A stretch of 24,114 nucleotides of DNA from ZC4RG30 sp964417875 (GTDB lineage: Bacteria > Pseudomonadota > Gammaproteobacteria > Steroidobacterales > Steroidobacteraceae): the NCBI GenBank assembly GCA_964417875.1, contig CAYQJU010000041.1, positions 1-24,114 of the forward strand, written 5' to 3'. Within the stretch, counting starts at the first letter, position 1. The number at the start of each line of letters is the position of its first letter. The position numbers were made by a program, and so were the translations under genes. Below, in pieces: positions 8,186-13,476 of the stretch. The notes under the pieces were generated by a model. That model saw only the letters and a list, made by a program, of their open reading frames with translations. It was not told the DNA's origin and searched no databases.

Positions 8186-8535
8186 AACGGCGGCGCGCCC
8201 TCACGCACGCCATGCGGATCGGGCGGGGCAAGCTCGGGGCGCGCGTGGAATTCCACATACATGCGCACCGCTCCGTCCGGCTCCACGGAGTGCAGCACTT
8301 CGGGCGCGACGATTCCGGTGCGGCCGGGCTCGAGCACCTCGTCGTAGTCCCAGGACGGCACGCGGTAGCGCAGGCGCCCTTCCAGCACATGGATCAATGC
8401 CCACACGCCGGGTTTGGTCGAATGATCGCGGCGCAGGCCTGCGGGCAGCGTCGCCTCGGTGAAGTCGGGCGTGCGGCGATAAGGAATCACATCGCCAGGC
8501 AGTGCATCAGGATGTCGCTGCAGTGGTCCGGTCAT
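8182..8535 (-). CDS. DUF1971 cupin-like protein (YeaR/TehB N-domain type)
   Basis: A 117-residue single-domain protein resembling E. coli YeaR and the extra N-terminal domain of some TehB tellurite-resistance proteins. Recognisable parts are LPAGLRRDHSTKPGVWALIHVLEG and VAPEVLHSVEPDGAVRMYVEFH; H82 in the PEVLHSV element would be a cupin metal ligand. Family members respond to nitrate/nitrite or accompany tellurite resistance, but their chemistry is not settled. A strong GGAGGT lies six bases before the ATG at 8535, which fixes the start. It runs toward pip and the two share their last four bases (CTAG). It lies 68 bp downstream of the endonuclease-V-like gene on the same strand. Confidence 0.8.
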   Translation of the reverse strand: MTGPLQRHPDALPGDVIPYRRTPDFTEATLPAGLRRDHSTKPGVWALIHVLEGRLRYRVPSWDYDEVLEPGRTGIVAPEVLHSVEPDGAVRMYVEFHARPELAPPDPHGVREGAPPF

Positions 8536-8603
8536 GGGTGCACCTCCGTGATCGCGGGCCTTTCACCTTACCGCACCGGCGCCGGCCGATGACAGGATTG
8601 CCT

Positions 8604-9041
8604 TCACTCGCCGCGGCGGACCTCCCAGGACGCCACCGCGCCCTGGCAGATGCGGAACAGCGGATGACAGGCCGGCAGCGTGACGGCTTCCCAGGCTGCC
8701 AGCAGCACCGGGTCGCGCAGCAGCAGCTTGCGACGCAGGTGCTGCCACTCGTAGTCGATCTGGCCCGTGGTGACGGGAATCAGCTCCACCTCGCGCCACG
8801 CACCCAGCTTGCTCCGGTCGAAGCGGTAGCCGCGCCGCGCCGCCTCGGCATGCACGCCGGACAGGTAGGCATTGATGGCCCTGCGCGGCCGGGGATGGCT
8901 CCGGAAGCGTTCGAGCTGCGGGTGGTGCCGGTAGCCGCGCGTCTGGCCGCCCAGCACCGCTTTGGCCAGCAGCGCCTCGCGCCACAGCGCCACCAGACCG
9001 CGCGCGTCCAGGTAGCGCGGATGCAGGGACCACAGGCGCAT
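8604..9041 (-). CDS. Pyrimidine-dimer glycosylase / endonuclease V-like protein
   Basis: The 145-residue product opens MRLWSLHPRYLDARGLVALWRE and continues with TRGYRHHPQLERF, the pattern of bacterial proteins placed in the T4 endonuclease V (DenV) family, which excise UV pyrimidine dimers. E22 in ALWRE sits where DenV has its catalytic E23 (YRE). The catalytic Thr at position 2 of DenV is absent: residue 2 here is Arg. Activity is therefore unproven, and the family name comes from my recall of similar proteins rather than a search. The ATG at 9041 lacks a clear Shine-Dalgarno. It diverges from the thiopurine methyltransferase gene across a 96-bp gap that holds two inverted repeats. Confidence 0.68.
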   Translation of the reverse strand: MRLWSLHPRYLDARGLVALWREALLAKAVLGGQTRGYRHHPQLERFRSHPRPRRAINAYLSGVHAEAARRGYRFDRSKLGAWREVELIPVTTGQIDYEWQHLRRKLLLRDPVLLAAWEAVTLPACHPLFRICQGAVASWEVRRGE

Positions 9042-9047
9042 CCGTCA

Positions 9048-9062
9048 GCGCCGCCGCGGCGC
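9048..9062. repeat. Perfect GC-rich palindrome, 7+1+7
   Basis: GCGCCGC, one central C, then GCGGCGC, in the intergenic gap directly upstream of the endonuclease-V-like start codon. In GC-rich DNA such palindromes arise by chance more easily, so a role as operator or as mRNA 5' structure is only possible. Confidence 0.4.
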
Positions 9063-9074
9063 GGCGTGGCGGCG

Positions 9075-9093
9075 GCGGGCGCCTGACGCCCGC
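9075..9093. repeat. Perfect inverted repeat, 7-bp arms, 5-nt loop
   Basis: GCGGGCG, loop CCTGA, CGCCCGC, in the same divergent gap as the palindrome at 9048-9062. There is no T-run on either side, so it is not a standard terminator. It could be an operator or an RNA hairpin at the start of the minus-strand transcript. Confidence 0.4.
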
Positions 9094-9122
9094 TGCGCCC
9101 GCGCAGTCTGCCGCCGGCTTGT

Positions 9123-9131
9123 TGCTAACAT
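9123..9131 (+). promoter_or_regulatory. Extended -10 box, possible leaderless tpm promoter
   Basis: TGC-TAACAT is an extended -10 (TGn followed by TAnnnT). Counting seven bases from its last T gives a start site at 9138, exactly the A of the tpm ATG. No Shine-Dalgarno precedes that ATG, which fits a leaderless transcript. No good -35 is seen. Confidence 0.45.
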
Positions 9132-9137
9132 CACTGC

Positions 9138-9773
9138 ATGCAACCGGACTTCTGGCACGACCGCTGGCAGCGGCAGCAGATCGGCTTCCATGAGCCCGCT
9201 GCCAATCCGCTGCTGCTGCAGCACTTCGACACGCTGGCGCTGCCGTCGGCCGCACGCATCCTGCTGCCGCTGTGTGGCAAGACGCTGGACATCGACTGGC
9301 TGCTGGCCCGAGGCCACGAGGTGGTCGGGGCCGAACTGAGCGCCATTGCGGTGGCGGCGCTGTTCGAGCGGCTGGGAACGCCGCCCACCATCGCTCACAG
9401 CGGCCCGTTGCAGCGTTGGAGTGCGGCAGGACTCGAAGTCTGGGTGGGCGACTTCTTCCAGATCGACCCGCTGCAGGCGGGCCGGTTCGATGCGGTGTAC
9501 GACCGCGCGGCGCTGATCGCCATGCCCCCCACGATGCGGGCGGACTATGCGGCGCAGCTGATGCGGCTGGCCGGCGATGCCCCGCAGCTGCTGGTCACGC
9601 TCGAATACGACCAGTCGCGCATCGACGGGCCACCGTTCAGTGTCGGCGAGGCGGAACTGCGCACGCTGTATCCAGGCAGGACCATGCAGCGACTGGCCGC
9701 AGAAGCCGTTGCCGGTGGACTGAAGGGCAAGGCCGACGCCACTGAATGCGTGTGGCTGATCGAGCCCGGCTGA
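9138..9773 (+). CDS. tpm: Thiopurine S-methyltransferase
   Basis: The 211-residue protein is a bacterial TPMT, a SAM-dependent class I methyltransferase. The start DFWHDRWQRQQIGFHE, then LLPLCGKTLDIDWLLARGHEVVG (SAM-binding region), GDFFQID and FDAVYDRAALIAMPP are diagnostic. Bacterial TPMTs methylate thiols and also selenium and tellurium compounds; in Pseudomonas the gene confers tellurite resistance. Cytosolic, no signal peptide. The ATG at 9138 agrees with the family start and coincides with the predicted transcript start of an extended -10 box. It stands alone on its strand, with a convergent hydrolase gene 34 bp downstream. Identity is secure; the natural substrate here is not. Confidence 0.93.
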   Translation: MQPDFWHDRWQRQQIGFHEPAANPLLLQHFDTLALPSAARILLPLCGKTLDIDWLLARGHEVVGAELSAIAVAALFERLGTPPTIAHSGPLQRWSAAGLEVWVGDFFQIDPLQAGRFDAVYDRAALIAMPPTMRADYAAQLMRLAGDAPQLLVTLEYDQSRIDGPPFSVGEAELRTLYPGRTMQRLAAEAVAGGLKGKADATECVWLIEPG

Positions 9774-9807
9774 GCACATCATCCGGCGACGCCCGGCAAC
9801 GCCTGCG

Positions 9808-11034
9808 TCAGGGCTGCCACGCGGCGGCAGCCCGCATGAAGGCCTGGCTTTCTGCCTCCAGCGCCGAGTTGTCGCCCGGCGGGAAATGGCTGAGTTTCAC
9901 CACCACCGTGCGCGTCGCCGGATCCACGTAGATGTATTGCCCCTGCAGGCCGATGGCCGCATAGGCATCCGAGCCGCCCATGGTCCACCACTGCAGGCCA
10001 TAGCCGCCGCGCTGCGCATCCTCCGGATGGCGTGACACCACCGACTCGCGCACCCACTCCTCCGGCACGATGCGGCGGCCGTTGGCCACGCCGCCATCGA
10101 GCATCATCTGGCCCACGCGCGCGAAGTCGCGCAGCGTGGCATTGAAGCCGGCGCCGCTGAACTCGCGGCCCACGCCCGGCGGGCCATCCATGATGTAGAA
10201 ACCATCGGCCTCCGCGCCCAGTGGTTCCCACAGGCAGCGGGCGGTATAGGCGGCGACGCTGCCCCGCGTGACCCGTTCGATCAGCCAGCCGAGCACGGCG
10301 GTGTCGATGGTCTTGTACTGGAACGTGGTGCCCGGCGCCGCCTGTTGCGGCAGCGTGCGCGCCACGTCGGTGAACCTTGCAGTGTTGCGCACCAGCGCGG
10401 CGATATGGTTGCTGGCCGCAACGCCGGGATTGTCGAAGTCGTAGCGTTCCTCGTACTGCACGCCGGAGCGCATCTCCATCACGTCGCGGATCGATGCGGC
10501 TTCATAGGCCCCGCCGCGCAGTTCCGGCAGATGACGCACGATGGGCACATCCAGCGATTCGAGGTGACCCTCTGCCAGCGCGCAGCCGACCAGCACCGAG
10601 GTGATGGACTTGGTCATCGACCAGCCGATGAAACGCGTGCCCGGGTGCGAGTTGTTGCGATAGACCTCGCTGACGATGCGCCCGTCCTTCATGACCAGCA
10701 GCGCATTGGTATAGGTGCGCTCGAGGAACTGCTGCGCCGGCCGCGGCTGCCCCTGCCAGGTGTAGTTGAAGTCGAGCGGATGGTCGCTGCGCGGCAACTG
10801 CCACACCGCACCGGCGCGCGGCACGCTGCGCGTGGTGAACAGCTCATCCATGCTGCGGAAGGTCAGCGCATTGACGTCGCTGTCGAGCATGCGCCAGCGC
10901 AGCACCTGCACGGCCACCGGCACATCGGATGCAGGACCACCCTGCAGCGGTGGCGGCAGGGATTGCTGCGCAAAGCTGCTGGCGGACACGAGCAGGGCGG
11001 CGCACAGCGTCGCCCGCACAAAGGCCTGGTGCAT
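9808..11034 (-). CDS. Exported serine hydrolase, class C beta-lactamase fold
   Basis: The 408-residue protein has a Sec signal peptide (MHQAFVRATLCAALLVSASSFAQQ, cleavage after about A22) and so is probably periplasmic. The SxxK motif is S139-M-T-K142 in GWSMTKSITS, and Y240 in FQYKTIDTAVLGWLIERV fits the second catalytic motif. GLQGQYIYVDP matches the third-motif region of esterase/6-aminohexanoate-dimer-hydrolase-like (NylB-type) members, and MRSGVQYEERYDF is also typical of these. It may cleave esters or amides or act on peptidoglycan; a true beta-lactamase role is not indicated. The ATG at 11034 is chosen for its AGGAG six bases upstream and the signal peptide; ATGs at 11061 and 11079 lie upstream in frame. 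It diverges from metY. Confidence 0.87.
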   Translation of the reverse strand: MHQAFVRATLCAALLVSASSFAQQSLPPPLQGGPASDVPVAVQVLRWRMLDSDVNALTFRSMDELFTTRSVPRAGAVWQLPRSDHPLDFNYTWQGQPRPAQQFLERTYTNALLVMKDGRIVSEVYRNNSHPGTRFIGWSMTKSITSVLVGCALAEGHLESLDVPIVRHLPELRGGAYEAASIRDVMEMRSGVQYEERYDFDNPGVAASNHIAALVRNTARFTDVARTLPQQAAPGTTFQYKTIDTAVLGWLIERVTRGSVAAYTARCLWEPLGAEADGFYIMDGPPGVGREFSGAGFNATLRDFARVGQMMLDGGVANGRRIVPEEWVRESVVSRHPEDAQRGGYGLQWWTMGGSDAYAAIGLQGQYIYVDPATRTVVVKLSHFPPGDNSALEAESQAFMRAAAAWQP

Positions 11035-11060
11035 GGTTGTCTCCTGCTTTGCCGCGGACA

Positions 11061-11088
11061 TTGTGCCTTGGCGGGGCACTGCTAGTAT
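11061..11088 (+). promoter_or_regulatory. Probable sigma-70 promoter of metY
   Basis: An extended -10, TGC-TAGTAT (11080-11088), with TTGTGC (11061-11066) 16 bp before the TAGTAT hexamer as a partial -35. The start site would be near 11095, giving a leader of about 44 nt, too short for a SAM riboswitch. A short inverted repeat, GTGCC and GGCAC (11063-11067 and 11075-11079), lies between the two boxes. Confidence 0.5.
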
Positions 11089-11138
11089 CCCCCGTTCACC
11101 CGCGCCCGTTTCGCGCCTGCCATAAGGAGCCAGTCCTC

Positions 11139-12416
11139 ATGCGTCCGGAAACCATTGCCGTCCACGGCGGCTACACGCCCGACCCGACCACCCGGGCCGT
11201 GGCGGTGCCCATCTACCAGACCACCTCCTATGCCTTCGACAGCGCCCAGCATGGCGCCGACCTCTTCGACCTGAAGGTCGAGGGCAATATCTATACACGC
11301 ATCATGAACCCCACCAGCGCGGTGCTCGAGCAGCGCATGGCAGCGCTGGAGGGCGGCGTGGGCGGCCTGGCGCTGGCCTCGGGCATGGCGGCGGTGACCT
11401 ATTCCATCCTCACCATCGCCGAGCAGGGCGACAACATCATCAGCGCCGCGGCGCTGTATGGCGGCACCTACAACCTGTTTGCGCACACGCTGCCGCAGTA
11501 CGGCATCGAGGTACGATTCGCCGACTCCAGCGACCCGGCCAGCTTCGAGAAGCTGATCGACGGCCGCACGCGCGCGGTGTTCTGCGAATCCATCGGCAAT
11601 CCGCTGGGCAACATCACCGACTTCGGCGCGCTGGCCGAAATCGCGCACCGCCACGGCGTGCCGCTGATCGTGGACAACACCGTGCCCTCGCCCTACCTGT
11701 GCCGCCCGTTCGACTTCGGCGCCGACATCGTCGTGCATGCGCTGACCAAGTACCTGGGCGGCCACGGCAACAGCATCGGCGGCGTGATCGTGGACTCGGG
11801 CAAGTTCCCCTGGGCCGAACACAAGGACCGCTTCCGCCGCCTGAACGAGCCGGATGTTTCCTATCACGGCGTGGTCTACACCGAAGCGCTCGGACCTGCG
11901 GCCTACATCGGCCGCGCGCGCGTGGTGCCCCTGCGCAACATGGGCGCGGCGCTGTCGCCGTTCAATGCCTTCCTGATCCTGCAGGGCATCGAGACCCTGC
12001 CGGTGCGCATGGACCGCATCTGCCAGAACACGCTGGCCGTGGCGCAGTTCCTCGCCTCGCATCCGCAGGTGACCTGGGTGAAGTACGCCAGCCTGCCGGA
12101 CCATCCGGACCACCAGCTCGCGAAGAAGTACATGCGCGGCCAGGCCTCCGGCATCCTCACCTTCGGCGTGAAGGGCGGACGCAAGGCGGGCGAGAAATTC
12201 CTCGATGCGCTGAAGCTGGTGATCCGCCTGGTGAACATCGGCGATGCGCGCTCGCTGGCCACGCATCCGGCGTCGACCACGCACCGGCAGCTGGCGCCAG
12301 AGGAACTGGCGAAGGCCGGAGTGTCGGAAGACATGGTGCGGCTGTCCATTGGCCTGGAGCACATCGATGACCTGAAGGAGGACATCGACCAGGCGTTGAA
12401 GGCGTCCGCGCGGTAG
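11139..12416 (+). CDS. metY: O-acetylhomoserine sulfhydrylase
   Basis: This PLP enzyme of the Cys/Met metabolism family makes homocysteine from O-acetylhomoserine and sulfide (direct sulfhydrylation), a cytosolic step of methionine synthesis. The 425-residue length and the text match MetY: ETIAVHGGYTPDPTTRAVAVPIYQTTSY at the start, YTRIMNPT, the LASGMAA loop, DNTVPSPYLCRP, and the PLP lysine K204 in HALTKYLGGHG. The C-terminal HPASTTHRQL and VRLSIGLEHIDD are standard. A strong TAAGGAG lies nine bases before the ATG at 11139. Cystathionine gamma-synthase/lyase are relatives but are shorter (~390 residues). A hairpin follows the stop. Confidence 0.94.
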   Translation: MRPETIAVHGGYTPDPTTRAVAVPIYQTTSYAFDSAQHGADLFDLKVEGNIYTRIMNPTSAVLEQRMAALEGGVGGLALASGMAAVTYSILTIAEQGDNIISAAALYGGTYNLFAHTLPQYGIEVRFADSSDPASFEKLIDGRTRAVFCESIGNPLGNITDFGALAEIAHRHGVPLIVDNTVPSPYLCRPFDFGADIVVHALTKYLGGHGNSIGGVIVDSGKFPWAEHKDRFRRLNEPDVSYHGVVYTEALGPAAYIGRARVVPLRNMGAALSPFNAFLILQGIETLPVRMDRICQNTLAVAQFLASHPQVTWVKYASLPDHPDHQLAKKYMRGQASGILTFGVKGGRKAGEKFLDALKLVIRLVNIGDARSLATHPASTTHRQLAPEELAKAGVSEDMVRLSIGLEHIDDLKEDIDQALKASAR

Positions 12417-12425
12417 GCGTCGCCC

Positions 12426-12454
12426 TGGCCGTCAGCCTCCGGGGCTGACGGTCA
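12426..12454 (+). terminator. Hairpin after metY, probable terminator
   Basis: CCGTCAGCC, loop TCCGG, GGCTGACGG, extended by three more pairs (one G-T) to a 12-bp stem, beginning 9 bp after the metY stop. There is no T-run, so termination efficiency is uncertain. It lies between convergent genes and could act in both directions. A second small inverted repeat, GGTAAC and GTTACC, follows at 12461-12481. Confidence 0.55.
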
Positions 12455-12487
12455 GGCATTGGTAACGAGGCGCCAGTTACCCGGTCG

Positions 12488-12979
12488 CTACGCGAATGAC
12501 AGTCGGCACCTGTACGCCAGGCGACCATTGCCGTCGATGATCCCCTGCTCCACCAGCCACTGGCGCGCATCCTCGGCATCCTGCTCGAACCAGGCGCGCG
12601 CCGAGCCCAGTCTGAAGCTGTAGCCCCAGGCGTCCATGTCGGCGCAGGCGCGTTCGAATCCGCATTGCGGCAGCTCGCAGGCCAGCAGGATCTGCAGGTA
12701 GCACACGCCGCACTCCTCGGCATCGTCGCCGCCGGCATCGGTGTCGAGCCCGGCACGCCGCTCCGGCGTCATGCAGATGAAATGCGAGGCCTCGTGCAGC
12801 ACCGAGTGCAATGGCGTGTCGGGGCGCGCGTAGAGCGTGCGGTCCTTCAGGCCGGCTTCAGAATCGCCCCAGTAGCTGCCCGGAATGGACTGGCCATCGG
12901 GCACCATGCGCAGATCGATCCCGAAACGATGCAGCAGCAGGCCGATCGCGGCCCGGTCCAGTCCCTCCATGTGCAGCAT
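12488..12979 (-). CDS. Unrecognised protein with HExxH zinc-protease-like motif
   Basis: I do not recognise this 163-residue protein. It contains H62-E-A-S-H66 within SVLHEASHFICM, a HExxH motif in a hydrophobic helix context as in zinc metalloproteases, followed after about 20 residues by DDAEECGVCYLQ, whose glutamates could supply a third ligand. Seven cysteines (69, 90, 93, 101, 106, 112, 158) are scattered through the second half. It has no signal peptide or membrane segment, so is presumably cytosolic. The ATG at 12979 lies 5 bp after the lptE stop, without a clear Shine-Dalgarno; an ATG at 12970 is an alternative. It is probably the last gene of the leuS-lptE transcript. Proteolytic activity is only a possibility. 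Confidence 0.8.
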   Translation of the reverse strand: MLHMEGLDRAAIGLLLHRFGIDLRMVPDGQSIPGSYWGDSEAGLKDRTLYARPDTPLHSVLHEASHFICMTPERRAGLDTDAGGDDAEECGVCYLQILLACELPQCGFERACADMDAWGYSFRLGSARAWFEQDAEDARQWLVEQGIIDGNGRLAYRCRLSFA

Positions 12980-12984
12980 GGGGA

Positions 12985-13476
12985 CTACAGCGACGCGAGA
13001 CGGCGCAGCACCACGCTGGCCAGGTCGCGCGCCAGCGCCTCGCGCAGCACGTCCTTCTCGCGCTCCTTGGCCAGCTGGCGGCGCTCGTCGAAGCTGTAGA
13101 TGCGTGACAGCAGGAAGGGCTCGGCCTCCATCAAGGTCTCGGCGCCGCGGCGCACCTCGACCTCGACCTCGTAGACCAGTTCATAGTCGGTGGGGATGTT
13201 GCGTGCATCCACCGACAGCACGTTCTCGGTGAAGCGGTCGAGCACGATGCGCACCACGGCATCGCCGGCAACGGCATCGTTCACCAGCCGCGCACCGGAG
13301 GCATCGAGCGAGCGGCGCAGCGCGCGCGTGAAATCGCTGTGGCGATCGGTTGCGCGCACCTCGATGCGGTCGAGCTGCGCAGGCAGTGCGGTGCGACCCT
13401 GCAGCTGGAAGCCGCAGGCCGTGGCCAGCAGCATTGCTGCGGCCAGTGCAGTCAGGTTGCGCACCGCGGCCTGCAT
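12985..13476 (-). CDS. lptE: LPS-assembly lipoprotein LptE
   Basis: LptE plugs the LptD beta-barrel and delivers lipopolysaccharide to the cell surface. The 163-residue protein has a lipoprotein signal with lipobox LLATAC, then GFQLQGRTALPAQLDRIEV, the usual mature start of LptE. DYELVYEVEVEVRR and the basic, leucine-rich C-terminal helix also fit. The ATG at 13476 overlaps the leuS stop as TGATG; the codon before it is a GTG (13479) that could also serve. It directly follows leuS, as in most gammaproteobacteria, but the usual next gene, holA, is 6.2 kb away. Low sequence conservation is normal for LptE, so the call rests on lipobox, size and position. Confidence 0.9.
   Translation of the reverse strand: MQAAVRNLTALAAAMLLATACGFQLQGRTALPAQLDRIEVRATDRHSDFTRALRRSLDASGARLVNDAVAGDAVVRIVLDRFTENVLSVDARNIPTDYELVYEVEVEVRRGAETLMEAEPFLLSRIYSFDERRQLAKEREKDVLREALARDLASVVLRRLASL

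Noticed and set aside
11095..11138. SAM or SAH riboswitch upstream of metY
   Set aside because: The predicted leader is only about 44 nt and shows no multi-stem structure; too short for known SAM aptamers.
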